DNA from: Phocoena phocoena
Lineage: Eukaryota > Chordata > Mammalia > Artiodactyla > Phocoenidae
Assembly: GCF_963924675.1 (NCBI RefSeq)
Contig: NC_089221.1
Coordinates: 90,934,998 to 90,998,997, forward strand
DNA: 64,000 nt
Reading direction: 5' to 3'
In this document: one piece after another, positions 12,870 to 26,964 of the stretch
Position numbering within the stretch: the stretch's first letter is position 1
How the letters are laid out: each line of letters starts with the position of its first letter
Translations under genes and position numbers: made by a program
Notes under the pieces: generated by a model
The model's input: the letters and a program-made list of their open reading frames with translations, nothing else
Database searches by the model: none
What the model was told of the DNA's origin: nothing

Positions 12870-13080
12870 CTTTTTTTTTTTTTATTTTGCGGTACGCGGG
12901 CCTCTCACTGTTGTGGCCTCTCCCGTTGCGGAGCAACAGGCTCCGGATGCGCAGGCTCAGCGGCCATGGCTCACGGGCCCAGCCGCTCCACAGCATGTGG
13001 GATCTTCCTGGACCGGGTCACGAACCCGTGTCCCCAGCATTGGCAGGTGGACTCTCAACCACTGTGCCACCAGAGAAGCC
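12870..13080 (-). mobile_element. CHR SINE (short form), - strand
   Basis: T-rich tail from about 12870, SINE body from 12889, ending cagagaagcc at 13080. A 10-bp TSD tgcccttttc lies at 12860-12869 and 13081-13090. Confidence 0.93.
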
Positions 13081-13090
13081 TGCCCTTTTC

Positions 13091-14079
13091 TTTGAAAGAG
13101 CAAAGTGCACATAAAAAACAAAACCCCAAAAAATAGATTTTGTTTTTGTTTTCTGTTGCACAACTTTTGTCTTCTCATAGGGCTGTCATTTGAATCTAAT
13201 TGATCTGTATTTGAAACGTATCAATAGAATGTTTTTACATCTCATCCAATTCATTTTAATACCTGTGCCATTTTTAAGATTCTGCATTACATCATGTTAC
13301 TGTGAATGGAGAACTCCTGGGGTTGATGATCGTATTGAAGCTGGACAGCTGTCTTATAAGCACAAAGCCACTGCAGTGAAAGTGGCAGCTAAAGCTATGG
13401 CCCCACTGATAACACCTAGAATTCCTCTTCAGACCAAGGCTCCACTGGAAAGGCAGGAAAGGAGAGGAGACAACCTAAGATAGATGGGGACTGACCTATC
13501 TCCTAGGGAAGACCGGAGGTAAACAGTCATGTATTGGAAATGGATGTATTTTGCACAGTCCTGTCGCTGGCAATTGGACTTCACTTCCAATACTTCACTC
13601 TAGAAATTTTAACACTTTAAATGACTGATCTGAGCTGATCATCTAACCAGCATTTTAATAATAAAATATTTCACAAAAGTTCAAAACATAGGGGCCCATC
13701 TCTGAAGACCCATTCGTGTTCTCTATTTCTCTTCAGCTGAAAATTATAATCAGCCATGTGAACTATCAAGATTCCAAACTTTACTCTTCCATAATGGGTC
13801 TTGATACTGTACCCTCAAAATGCATGTATGACTTGGAACCAGATCTGAATTGTGTTTTAATTCAAAAACTAGAAACAAGAAGGGAAGCAAAACATAACCA
13901 AAAATGAAATCATCGGGAAACTGTATGTTCTTTTTTAAAGGTTTCTAGCAGTAATTCATAACTTATGTAAATTTTCCACATATTATTTATCACAATTGTA
14001 TTAATAAATATTATATTATGAAGAAAATAAATATTTTAGAAAATCTACTCAATTATAGAACAAAAGGATAAGAAACTAA
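13091..14079. other. Non-coding stretch, nothing recognised
   Basis: Open frames at 13190-13483 and 13716-13907 lack splice signals and known homology. No repeat recognised. Confidence 0.4.
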
Positions 14080-14220
14080 CATGTCCAGACTCTTTACATA
14101 CATTCTTTCCTTCTATCCTCAGGACAAACCTAAGAGGAATGTACAACTTTTATATTTTTATAGAAGCCTAAGGCTCAAAGAAGTTAAGTAACTTACTCTA
14201 AATCAATCAGAAAAAAAGCT
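14080..14220 (+). repeat. MIR SINE
   Basis: Shows tttacatacattctttcc, atcctcaggacaaacc, a tagaagcctaaggctcaaag block and aagttaagtaacttactc, which is the MIR 3' core order. Confidence 0.75.
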
Positions 14221-14543
14221 ATAAGATAAACATTCTTGATATTCTGTAAAGGAGGCATAGACTTTTTTCTCCTGCATGAAACAGAACTAGACAGATATGT
14301 TTAAAGCATTTTATTTAAGAATCTTTTGGAGCTCTCCTTTTTTAAATCTCTCTCTCCAAATAGATATATTTATATATATTTTTCCTCCATTGACTTTAGC
14401 TAAAAATCCTACTACTTAATGGAAAGTGCCTCCTCTGACATAGATTTCCTAATATTAGCTAGAGAGATGCAGAGCCCAGAAAAAAGTCAAGTTCTGAAAA
14501 TCAAGATACAGAAATTGAAAAAAACACTTATAAAAAGTCTTTT

Positions 14544-14748
14544 TTTCTTTTTTTTGGTGATACGTGGGCCTCTCACTGCTGTGGTCTCTCCTGCTGCGGA
14601 GCACAGGCTCCGGATGCACAGGCTCAGCGGCCATGGCTCACGAGTCCAGCCGCTCCGCGGCACGTGGGATCCTCCCAGACCAGGGCACGAACCCACGTCC
14701 CCTGCATCGGCAGGCGGACTCTCAACCACTGTGCCACCAGGGAAGCCC
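14544..14748 (-). mobile_element. CHR SINE (short form), - strand
   Basis: T-rich tail, then SINE complement ending ggaagccc at 14748. The 11-bp TSD aaaagtctttt is at 14533-14543 and 14749-14759; the tail and TSD share T bases, so the edge is uncertain by a few bases. Confidence 0.92.
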
Positions 14749-14849
14749 AAAAGTCTTTTCTTATGACTTGAAGATAAGTTTTTTTAAACAACTGCTCAAG
14801 GCTTTACCATCACATGAAGTCCCACATTGAGGGGAAAGACATCAGCACA

Positions 14850-15070
14850 GTAGACTCAGGAGTCAGAATGCATTTGTTTAAATTCAAACTCTAGCACTTA
14901 ATGATTATAAATTCTTGGGCAAATTACTTAACCTCTCAGTCTTCATATCTACAAAATGGAGATTTTATAGATATATAAAATCTATAAAATGGATAAAATA
15001 ATCAATCTACATCTAAGGGTAGTGCTTAGCATAGTGCCTTGTTTATAAAATGTACTCATGTAGGGTGGCA
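14850..15070 (+). repeat. MIR SINE
   Basis: Near full-length MIR: ctagcacttaatgattataa, gggcaaattacttaacctc, cttcatatctacaaaatgg, then agtgcttagcatagtgcc. Confidence 0.8.
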
Positions 15071-16969
15071 AACAGAATTGTTTGACTATAACACTGGAGA
15101 TTCATCTTGAATTGCCCGGCAACTTGGAAGCTAGAATTAGGGGTCCTAAGCATCTCCCATGTTGTAAACCCAACTCACCAGGGAGCCCAGTGGCTTCCTA
15201 TTACAACCATTAAGACCACTTCCCAAGGGCTCCAAGTCCTGAGCATCTGGCATTTCTAGCATCCCTATCCAGCTGATGCCCACCTACCTCAGGTGACTTG
15301 GCAACTGGGCCCAAAATGTTTATTTCTTCCTTGAGAAGGCAGTTTCACCCTTCCATTATAAGAATGTAGAATAGCAGTCATGCAGTGTCTCTCCCCTCAA
15401 AACGCAAATCTAGTGTAATGTCCAGTTGCTTGCCCAGACTCCAGCATCCCTTCCACTGAGACAATGAGAAATGGAGACCACGTGCCTCTTTTTGCTGCTC
15501 ACTGTTGGTCTTTCCAGTAAAATCTATCTCCCGGGACACTGTGGTATCCACCTTTCCCCACCTCATCTCCATTCAGCAAATGTTAGCTACTACTAGCTCC
15601 ACTACCTTGGAATTGGCTCCTTTTATAAAGGAGGATTCATAGGATACACAGTAGCCTTTGGTACGACCACCCTGTTATGAAGTCAGCTATGTAAAATGTC
15701 CTGCCTGAATGACTACAGATGTTCTCAGGCAGTTCTTGCTTGTTTCAGCTGGGCTCTCTTCCAGGTGCTGGTCTTATGAATGAAGTCTTCTGATATAAAA
15801 TTTTTGAGCAAACTAAGCCTAATTAGAGATAAAGTTTTAAGTTAATATTCCCCTAGTCTTTACATGTGTGCGAATAATTAGTTGTTTGTGAGTTTTTAGT
15901 GTTTCAAGGCATAAGCTTAGAAAATACACTTACAAGAAACCTCAGAAGCCAAAAAGTATAGATGTAGAAACTGGTTTTTGAAAATTTGATCTTCAGAGTT
16001 CTGAATTCTCAGCCTTAAGGTAAATTTAAGATAGTTACTGACAAAGAGAGAAAAGGAAAAAACTATGCTTTGAAGTAGAAGTATACTATGCCTCGGTTTT
16101 TGGCTGCAGTTTTTATGATATAGTAAAGAAACATAATGATTTTTTTCATTTTTTAAAAAAATGCTGAGGGGCAAGAAGAGCATGCATCCAACAGCATGTC
16201 CCACTAAAAAGCAAAACCCCCAAAATTCAATGTACAGAAGCAAAACAATGAATTTTCTTTTGAAAAATTTTGTAAAGGAAAGAGGTCAGATCTGCAAGTC
16301 ATTCAAAGCAAAATATATATATTTATAAACCTATAAAGAAAGAATTCCCATTTTGAGAGAATTTTACAGGCTAAAAACACAAGTGAAGAAAAATATTTGG
16401 GGGAAAAAGTGATAGGTCATCAGATATAGTGGATGCTTCAGCAATAAGGAAGATCCTATGTTCTCCTTACTGGTAAATGTTCACATTTTCGCACTGAAAT
16501 AGGTACACTTTAGTGCTCCATGGCAATAGAGAAACATATTATCTTAAATTTCCTGTCTTCCTACCTCTTAAATGTGCCCAATCTTCTGTAGGAGTCCTTA
16601 AATGTTGGCCTTCTTGCTATCTTACACATTGCTTTTTGATGAAAACACAAAATAGAGCTTTCTAGGAATATGTGATAAGGAATTGGTAATATGACCCTAT
16701 GCAAGAAGACCTTTAAAAGGTGAAAAAGAGCTAAGCATACAGTGGGCTTTATATTATGTCTTTGTGCTTTATCTATAGGATTCCACCATGCTCAGAAGTT
16801 CATTAACTGCATTAATTCCAGTCTGTGGACCTGGACGTGGGAGGAGGTGGAGAAATGACAAAAGGAGCTATAGCTACGGGACTGTTCACTACATGGAGAA
16901 TCAAGCAAATGGAAGAAACATTTCCCACAGTTAATGTTTAGTGAGCCAGAGCCATTTTTTCAATGCATT
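15071..16969. other. Mixed unassigned stretch
   Basis: The first 600 bp are less AT-rich and may be a worn LTR or DNA transposon, but I cannot name it. The rest is AT-rich with no exon-like signal. A minus-strand open frame at 15917-16243 has no recognisable product. Confidence 0.35.
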
Positions 16970-16983
16970 AAAAGTTAAAGTTA

Positions 16984-17301
16984 GGGCTTCCCTGGTGGTG
17001 CAGTGGTTGAGAATCTGCCTGCTAATGCAGGGTACACGGGTTCGAGCCCTGGTCTGGGAGGATCCCACATGCCGCGGAGCAACTAGGCCCGTGAGCCACA
17101 ACTACTGACCCTGCGTGTCTGGAGCCTGTGCTCCGCAACAAGAGAAGCCGCGATAGTGAGAGGCCCATGCACCACGATGAAGAGTGGCCCCCGCTTGCCA
17201 CAACTAGAGAAAGCCCTCGCACAGAAACGAAGGCCCAACACAGCAAAAATAAATAAATAAATTACTAAAACTCCTACCCCCAACATCTTCTAAAAAAAAA
17301 A
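16984..17301 (+). mobile_element. CHR SINE (long form), + strand
   Basis: A longer and more diverged relative of the short SINE: after the shared tRNA part it adds the ccacaactagagaaagccc and cgcacagaaacgaagg blocks and ends in an A-rich tail. Perfect 14-bp TSD aaaagttaaagtta at 16970-16983 and 17302-17315. Confidence 0.93.
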
Positions 17302-17319
17302 AAAAGTTAAAGTTAAGTC

Positions 17320-17820
17320 TTAAACATGCTTTTCAACAACTTTTTTAAAAGCAGGTCTATCCCTTACCCCAAACAGACAGTGGAGACTGTTCAACCAGGA
17401 CTGACCTAGTCTTTGTCTTGATATCACTGAGCTCTAGCCCTATTCCACTCACATCTGGTGTAGCCAGGGATCAGTTCATCCCTGACTGGAGCTGGCAATA
17501 TGCACAACTCCAGGGGGCACAGTTCCCATGCTCTACAGTGTGAAGGGTGCAATGTGAAAGTCACCCTGTGCCGCCCCGAGGGACTTCGGCTACAGGGAAG
17601 CTCAGGCTGCTGTGTTGCTGTGGCTCTCACTCAAGCCAGAGACCCTAAGTTTAATTTCTAGAGGATGTAATGAGCTGTGAAAAAATGGATAAGAAGATAA
17701 CATTTTTTAAAGATCAGTGATGGATGATTCTCATTTATGTAATGAACTGTAGGCTGAGGAGAAATCTCATATACTAATCCTTCAAAACCTACAGGACTCT
17801 TTGGGTCTTAACCCCACCCC
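17320..17820. other. Non-coding stretch, nothing recognised
   Basis: A moderately GC-rich patch at 17400-17640 gives a short minus-strand open frame without known product. No repeat recognised. Confidence 0.35.
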
Positions 17821-18215
17821 TTGCCTCTCATGCCTCCTTCTCTGACCCTGCATGTTCTCTACCCTTGTCCCCAAACCCTGTGCATATGTCTCCATTGTAC
17901 TTTCCATTCTCAGTATGTCTCTCCCCTTACTTATATCTTCTCCCTTTCCTTTTGATCTCTTTCATCTTTCTTTCTGCTCCTAACATTTATTTCTCTGTTC
18001 TGCTATTTTAAGCATTCCCAATATGTCGCCTTCTGTCTGTCTCTCTAGGTCCTTCCTTTCTGTGTCCCAGTGGGCATCATTCATCTCCAGCTGCCTTTTT
18101 ACTGTCTATTCACCCTTTCCCCCACTGTTTCTTTAATCTCCTTTGGTCAATACCCCGTTTCTTTTATTTTTCTAGTTTCTTTCTTTCTATCTTTTCCTTT
18201 AACTGACCATGATGA
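17820..18215 (+). repeat. Pyrimidine-rich tract
   Basis: About 400 bp in which C and T dominate the plus strand, without a simple repeat unit. It is not bounded by a TSD. On the minus strand it is a purine-rich tract, about 1.6-2 kb beyond the proposed end of the TMEM232-like gene. Confidence 0.6.
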
Positions 18216-18744
18216 GAAACCAAAGTACAGTGTCCTCTCTGGTCCCAGACTGATTTTTCTTTCGTGTCTGCGGTCCTTGAAAATGTACAGAAGACATTTG
18301 GGGATTCAAAAGTAAATCTCAATACTCATAACATTTAAAGCTGGCCTTTCCATTACACCTTGAACATATTGCAATTTTATAGATATTTATAACACACGCT
18401 GAAGAACATTTTTATACTATTTATTCCTGTACCACACATGAGACTTCTAAAGTGCAGGCTGTGTGATCCTTAATCTCAGCTCTACATATATTCCTCACTG
18501 GCTTTAGAATTCTTGAAAAAATGCTTAAACCTATGTCAAAACTCTTCTCAAGCATGTGTCTATTTTTCTCTTGACTACTTGTGTGCACAAAAGGAAAACT
18601 TGCCTCCTCACCTTGTTTTGCCCAGTTATTACCCCTGCACTAAAGTCCACCTTTGGGCAGCAACAGTCCCATGATTTTGGAACTCAGATAATGATTTAGG
18701 CAAATGCTGAGGAAGAAAACTTCCCAAATAATTTAGCATCTTCT

Positions 18745-19730
18745 TCAAGAAATCAGAAAGTAAGCCACAAAATAGACCAAAGAAGTAGTAACAGACTCAT
18801 AAACATAAGAACAAAAATACATGAGTTAGAATCCAAAAGCTGGTTCATTGAAAAAATAATATAAAATAGATAAAATACCAAACAAACTACTTAAGAAGGG
18901 TAAAAGGGACAAAATGCAAATACACAAAATGAGAATTAGTTAAGGGGAAAGGGATAATCACAGAAACAGAGAAAATAGAAGGAATCTTAAGACGCTATTT
19001 TGTTCAATTATGGCCAAAAAGTTCAGAAAAATGGAATAAAACATGTAATATTTAAAGAAAGCATAATTTGCTAAAATTGACTTAAAAATAAGGAGAAAAA
19101 TCTAAAGAGACCGATATTCAGGACTGATACTCCAGATACTTTTATGGCGGGGGCCTCAAACTGTAAGAACGGAATCCAGCTGTACCTGCACGTTATGGCT
19201 GAATATAAGCCCTGCCAAGAGCCACATAAAACAGAAGAATTTGACAAAGAGCTACCCTTAGAAGAGCTATAAGGTACTAATGGTTTAAGAGGAAATTCTA
19301 CCAAAGCTTAAAAGAGTAGACAATTCCAAATTATTGAAATTTTAGAACATAGAAAAAGAAAATAAATGAGCATTTCGTATTTGATAAAGATATTTAAAAT
19401 CAGGGAAAAATATTGAAGGGAGGTAGACCACTCAATAAATATTGCTGGGACAATTGAGTAGCCACATGGATCTATACATCACACTACATACCAGAAAAAA
19501 TTTCAAATGGACCAATGATTAAAGTGTTCAAAATGAATCCTTAAAAGTACTAGGAGAAATGTGACAACACTTTAATCTTAAAATGAAAAGAACTTTCCTA
19601 AAAAGACTTTTAAAAATCCATAGACCATAGTGGAAAATGGAGAGAAAATTTTAAATATACTTATAATTTATTATATTGACATTTTATAGACGCTGGAAGG
19701 ATACACAGAATTTAATGATAGTGAGAGATG
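18745..19730 (+). mobile_element. Old L1 (L1M) ORF2 fragment
   Basis: Decayed ORF2 text: aaaagctggttcattgaaaa, a ttctaccaaagctt site of the reverse transcriptase part, and aaatattgctgggacaattg with aaatttcaaatggaccaatg from the C-terminal part. Internal deletions bring these landmarks closer than in an intact L1. No frame survives. Confidence 0.65.
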
Positions 19731-19777
19731 GGGGTAAACTAGGCAAATGTAGGTCACTATGGAAGAGAGGCTTTCAC

Positions 19778-19783
19778 TTTATT
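19778..19783 (-). terminator. Possible polyadenylation signal AATAAA
   Basis: The plus strand reads tttatt, which is AATAAA on the minus strand, about 280 bp downstream of the stop at 20061. It is the first such hexamer in a sensible place for ending the TMEM232-like transcript; another lies near 19668. Both fall in AT-rich DNA where chance matches are common. Confidence 0.35.
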
Positions 19784-20060
19784 AAAACATTGATTTATAT
19801 TACATAGTAATACCTATTTTAAGCATGAGGAAATACTTTCTGAGAAAGGAATACTTGCTTGTGATAAAATATCTAGGAGGTGGTGGAGCCAAGATTTGAA
19901 TTAAAAAAGAGAAACTGAGTTAAATAATGTGGCACATGATTATATATAATTTATATAACTCCAAAATGTAATATGTTAGAATAAGTGAACTATTTTGAAT
20001 AGTGCTTCACTTTACCTTACAGTAAATTGTAGAACTCTCTTCTTCATGGAATCCTGCTTT

Positions 20061-21730
<1,670 letters not shown>

Positions 21731-21734
21731 ATGG

Positions 21735-21875
21735 AAAGAGCATTCAATTTCAAAGAAGAAATTAAATTGTGCCAAGAACACTCAGTAGCTGTTGTGATTT
21801 TTAGGACATTATTTAATGTCTCAAAGTCTGCATGTTCATCTGTAAAATGGTAATCACAATACCTGGGCTGTTTAT
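21735..21875 (+). repeat. MIR SINE fragment
   Basis: Contains cattcaatttcaaag, ggacattatttaatgtctc and catgttcatctgtaaaatgg in MIR order. Confidence 0.55.
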
Positions 21876-22384
21876 TCTGCTTAGTTTCTCTGGATTAATT
21901 TTTTCATAAGAAAAGGTACTTCAAAATCAATAACAACATATAGTTGCACAAACATACTACTATGAGCTCTTCCATTGCTAAGAGAATGATGAATTAATAA
22001 ATGTGTAAGTGAATGGACCAACATCACATGATTTCTGGTAAAATACATTGTTTCCAGGAGAGCATTACCCTGCACTATAGAATGTTAATGCTCTTTTCAT
22101 TTTGTCTCATTTGGCTACGCTTTGCTTTCTTCCCTCCCAGACTGGATAGGTTATATAGATCCAGATGCCAGCTCTCTCAAATAGCAAAATGAAGGCATTG
22201 CCACATCTTTCACGATGGTTCCCTGGTTGAAAGCCCAGGTTAATTTTCTGCCATCAATGACGTCCAAGGCATTCAACTTACAGAAATGTAGCTTCAAATA
22301 TCGGTCAAAGGCATATTTGCCTTATCAATAAAAGGTTTTGTTTGTTTTCCTGCAGGAAAAAGCCAGGAAAGAATATGGGGCTTT

Positions 22385-22975
22385 GCACTTAGAAAGATCT
22401 GAAATCAGGTCTGGCTATCCCACTTACAAATTTATTTATTTATTGATTGATTTATTATTTTTTTAATTTATTTATTTCAATTAATTTATTATTTTTGGCT
22501 GTGTTGGGTCTTCTTTGTGGTGCACAGGCTTCTCATTCTGGTGGCTTCTCTTGCTGCAAAGCATGGGCTCTAGAGCACGGGGGCTTCAGTGATGAGGCAT
22601 GTGGGCTCAGTAGTTGTGGCTCGTGGGCTCTCTTAGAGCAAAGGCTCAGTAGCTGTGGTGCACGGGCTTAGCTGCTCCACAGCATGTGGGATCTTCCCGG
22701 ACTAGGGCTTGAACCCATGTCCCCTGCATTGGCAGGCATATTCTTAACCACTGCGCCACCAGGGAAGCCCCCACATACTAATTTAAAATGCAAACTTGGC
22801 GAATTTAGTTAACCTCTCCAGGTCTATATTTTGTGTTTAGTTTGGTTCCATTTTGTTTTTCATTTGTGATGTGGAGATAATAATTACCACCTCAGAGTTT
22901 TGTGAGGATTCACTTAGACAACAAAGGATGATCTGTCTAGCCAATAGTGAGAAGCTCAATAGGCATCAGTTGCTT
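22385..22975 (+). repeat. MIR SINE interrupted by a long CHR SINE
   Basis: The MIR 5' part (aaatcaggtctggctatccc) is separated by the CHR insertion at 22432-22770 from its 3' part (agttaacctctccagg, gtgatgtggagataataatt, gttttgtgaggattcactt). Joining the flanks restores the MIR order. Confidence 0.65.
22432..22770 (-). mobile_element. CHR SINE (long form), - strand
   Basis: A T-rich/ATTT tail is followed by the complement of the long CHR form and ends agggaagccc at 22770. The flanks cccacttacaaattt and cccacatactaattt look like an aged TSD. It is more diverged than the short copies. Confidence 0.9.
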
Positions 22976-22979
22976 CAGG

Positions 22980-24190
22980 GCTACCCTAAGACAGACACTG
23001 ATGCTCTGGCTTTTATAAGATCCTTCCACCACCAATCTTGAGAAGACTTGAACTAACCTCTTCATGCTGAAAACAAATTTGTTACATAGCCACTTTTATA
23101 TTGACAAATTTATCAAACAGGATTATAATTATACTTCCATAGTCATCTCTATTCTAAAGAGCCTTCTCTTAAAGATATTATTCTCATTTTAAAATTCAGA
23201 GACTATGAATTTATTTATGCTAATGGTGCATAAGTATAAATCTATACTTTTTGGAAGTAAACTTACCCAAAATATGAATGACCATTATTTAGATTCCAAA
23301 TTCATGAATTTACTACTATTGACTGCCAATGAATACTACCCCAAACTCCAATCTTTATACATTATTTATACATTTACATTTTTATCATGTGTGCCTATTT
23401 TCTTAGCAATGCCATGCAAGCTTTAAAATTCAGGATTTTTCTTATTCCATTGTTGAAACGACATTTTTTATTAAGAAACAAATGGCAATTTTTATTATCT
23501 ATGATAATTTTACTGATTTGGTATTAAAATTGAAAAAGTGATATTCCTGAAGAATATTTCTCTCTCACATAGATTGTAGCAACATGCAAAGTCAGATACC
23601 CACCCTTCTGTCTTTATATTGGGCATAATGATGGTAAAAACCAGGATTCATTTAGGTTGGCAAGAAGATGGATGTCAGAGCAGGTGAAATTATGCAGGGA
23701 ATTATGATGTAGTAGCAATACAAATGAAAATAAAAGCCTGTCCAGAGTTCTGAATTTTCCATCAATAATTAGGGAAATGTAGTACCGAAATTTAAGCTAA
23801 CTCACACTACCCTTGACATGATGGAATAAAAGAGAAAGAAATAGGATATTAAGCCACTGTGGCATAGTTTGCATTAAACTTTGTCTCCATCTCTTACTAT
23901 GTCTCTGTTTTTGGTCTCCACCTGTCCTTAAGTAGTCTCAGACCTGGGAACATTTAACTTATTTGTGAAAAAAATTATAATTTGTTTTTCAAACTTCAAA
24001 ATTTAAATATAAGTGACTTACTGGTGGTCTCAAAAGGTTATTTCCTACAGGAGTTATAAAATCTCACAAAGGAGGACAGCATGAGTAACTCCTTGTTACT
24101 AAAATTGTGGTCCTTAGACAATTATTATTGTCATTACATAGGAGCATGTTCTAAACAGAGAATTTCAGGCCTTACTCCTGAATATATTAA
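22980..24190. other. Intronic stretch, nothing recognised
   Basis: AT-rich, with no named repeat or exon-like segment in either strand. Confidence 0.4.
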
Positions 24191-24204
24191 AGTTTAAAAA
24201 GGAC

Positions 24205-24440
24205 TGATGTAGTAGATTAAGAAAAGGACTAGATGGGAATATCCATTTTCCCACTTTACAAGTTGTGTGATCTTGCACAAGTTACTTAACCTCTCTAAGC
24301 ATGTTTCTTCATTCCTAAAATAGAATAATAATAATACTGTCCTTTCTAGGTTACTATAAAAATTAAACACAAAACGTGAATATATTTTCTAGCATAGTGT
24401 CTGGCACACAAAAGTTCTTCAATAAATGTTAGTTCCTTGT
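24205..24440 (+). repeat. MIR SINE
   Basis: Clear MIR: acaagttgtgtgatcttgc, caagttacttaacctctc, ataataataatactgtcc, then catagtgtctggcacac and ttcaataaatgttag. Confidence 0.85.
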
Positions 24441-24469
24441 TTATATCTAATTTTGGAAGCAGGATGACA

Positions 24470-24670
24470 TGGAAATGACAAAGCCTTTGGGTTATACTCA
24501 CTCATAGCTACTTCACCACCAGCTACTTCTTTTAATCTTGTTTAGACTCAGATCCTCTATCCATATGGGTGATGATGGTGGTGGGAGAGTTATAAGGCTT
24601 AGATGAGTTAATAAAGGTAAGATACTCAGCACAGTGGCTGGTGCATTGTAAAAGCTCTACAAATATTTTT
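24470..24670 (+). repeat. Second MIR SINE
   Basis: The 3' half is convincing (aggcttagatgagttaataa, agatactcagcacagtggctg, gtaaaagctctacaaat); the 5' half is weak. It lies in tandem with the MIR at 24205. Confidence 0.6.
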
Positions 24671-25057
24671 GTTTTCCTAAAACAACGTATCTGTTATACT
24701 GGAATTCTATTCATAAGTATTTAAAGAAACCACACTCTTTCAAAAATACACCTCCCTTTCCATGTTTAAGAGTTTCCATTTATGTCAAAAGAAGAGCCAT
24801 ATGTGGGGGATGAGAGAGATCATTATTGAGAGAATAGAGACTAATAGTGCTGTTTATTCTATTTTGCTGCTTAAAGAGTACATTAGGAAGATGGCAGCAT
24901 GTGGATTTCACGTCTCCCTACAACTAGGGCACCTGCTGGATGCTGGTGGGGGACCTCAATACCCAAGGAAATGGGAGGAACCCCAAGCAACCGGGTAGAA
25001 TGTGGAGGGGAGTAAGGGGGAGGAGAAGTGGAGGCCAGACAGGACCAGTGCCCCTGA

Positions 25058-25590
25058 GGAGTGGCTGGGCGAGGGGAGGGGTTCCCACACCTGGTGGGAC
25101 CCTTGGGAGCTTGGAGGATCAGGGGGGAGTGCACCTAGCATTTCCCCTGTCCAATTGGGTCCTGGGAGGCCTGCTGGGCTCCCAGACCTGGTCCTCTGTT
25201 CTCTGGGGACCCTCTGGGCCACGTGGGTCCTAGGAGCATAGGAGGAAGGTGGGGGGAGAATAGGAGAGGCGGATGGGGTGGGGCCCTCCGGGACTGGAGG
25301 GTCAGGGGAGGTGCGGAGGGCATTTCCCCCACTCACTTGGGCCCTAGGAAGCCTGCTAGGCTACCAGGCCTGGTCCTCAATCCTCCAGAGCCCCCTTTGA
25401 CCTTGTGGGTCCTAGGGGCATGGGAGGGAGGAGGGAAAGAGGAGGAGAGGCGGACAGTGGGACCCTCCAGGACTGGAAAATCAGCAGAGGTGTGGAGTGA
25501 GTTCCCCCCACCCATTTGGGCCCTGGGAAGCCTGCTGGGGTCCCGCCTAAACCCCACCCCTACCTAAGTCCTGCGACACACAGCCAAGGC
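25058..25590 (+). promoter_or_regulatory. L1 5' UTR with about three tandem monomers (~181 bp)
   Basis: Monomers run about 25058-25240, 25241-25421 and 25422-25590. Each has a G-rich front, a gcatttcccc-like block (25138, 25320, diverged at about 25499), a ttgggccctgggaagcctgc-like block and a gtgggtcctaggggcat-type end. Spacing of the shared blocks is 182 and about 180 bp. L1 promoters in mouse are built from tandem monomers; by analogy this is the L1 promoter. Its GC content stands out from its surroundings and creates long open frames on both strands that are not genes. Confidence 0.75.
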
Positions 25591-26093
25591 CTTTTTTGGC
25601 TTTTTTTTTTCCCCTCCTGTCTTTTTCTATTGTGGTTCTCTTTTACCTTCTTGTTGTTGTTTCATCTATATATTAATTTATTTTTTCTAACATATCTGTT
25701 AGGTTTCTAATTTTATTTTAATTTTTACTCTGTAATTGTTCTGCTCCTTTTATTTCTTTTCTTTGTTTTGCAGACCTGCATGGCTTGTGGAATCTTGGTT
25801 CACAACTTGGGGGTCAGGCCTGAGCTCCTGGAATGGGGGCTCTGAGTCCAAACCACTGGACTATCAGAAAACCTCAGACCCCAGGGAATATTCATCACAG
25901 TGAGGTCTCCCACAGGTCCTCATCTCGACACCAAGACCCAGCTGTACCCAGCAGCCCACAAACTCAAGTGGTGGAAGCCTCAGGCCAAACAACCAGTAAG
26001 ACAGGAACACAATCCCACCCATTAAAAAAAAAAAAAAAAAAAAAAAAACTGAGATGACAAGAAAATATGTCACTGATGAAGGAGCAAGGTAAA

Positions 26094-26941
26094 ACTTACA
26101 AGACCAATAAATGAAGAGGAAATAGGCAACCTTTCTGAAAAAGAATTCAGAGTAATGATAGTAAAGATGAACCAGAATCTCAGAAACAGAATGGAGGCAC
26201 AGATAGAGAAAATACAAGAAATGTTTAACAAAGATCTAGAAGAACTAAAGAACAGAGATAAACAACACAATAACTAAAATGAAAAATACACAAGAAGGAA
26301 TCAATAACAGAATGACTGAGGGAGAAGAACAAATAAGTGAGCTGGAAGAGAGAATGTTGGAAATAACTGATGAGGAGCGGAGTAAAGATAAAACAATGAA
26401 AAGAATTGAAGACAATCTCAGAGACCTCTTGTACAATACTAAACACACCAACATTCGAATTATAGGGGTCCCAGAAGAAGAAGAGAAAAGGAAAGGGTCT
26501 GAGAAAATATTCAGAGAGATTATAGTGGAAAACTTCCCTAACATGGGCAAGGAAATAGTCACCCAAGTTCAGGAAGTGCAGCGGCCCACACAGGTTAAAC
26601 CCTAGGAGAAACACACAAAGACACATATTAATCAAACTAACTAACATTAAATTCAAAGAAAAAATATTAAAAGCAGCAAAGGGAAAGCAAAAAATAACAT
26701 ACAAAGGAATCCCCATAAGGTTAACAGCTGATTTTTCAGCAGAAACTCTGCAGGCCAGAAGGCAGAGGCAGGACATACTTAAAGTGATAAAAGAGAAAAA
26801 CCTACAACCAAGATTACTCTACCCAGCAAGGATTTCATTCAAGTTCGATGGAGAAATCAAAAGCTTTTCAGGCAAGCAAAAGCTAAAGAATTCAGCACCA
26901 CCAAGCCAGCTTTACAACAAAAGCTAAAGGAACTTTTCTAG
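26094..26941 (+). pseudogene. L1-1 ORF1 remnant
   Basis: ORF1p is the RNA-binding chaperone of L1. Visible are a coiled-coil (MKNTQEGINNRMTEGEEQ... near 26279), an RRM-like part beginning NIRIIGVPEEEE at about 26450, and a C-terminal region with the IRLTADFSAETLQARR motif at 26716-26765 and a stop at 26939-26941. The start codon position reads act where a related L1 at 53950 has ATG. An internal stop after about 26605 and frameshifts break it. Confidence 0.8.
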
Positions 26942-26964
26942 GCAGGAAACACAAAAGACCCAAA

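Noticed and set aside
24940..25567. Overlapping Gly/Pro/Ser-rich open frames on both strands
   Set aside because: They follow the GC-rich tandem monomers of an L1 5' UTR; frames on both strands are open because stops are rare at that composition.
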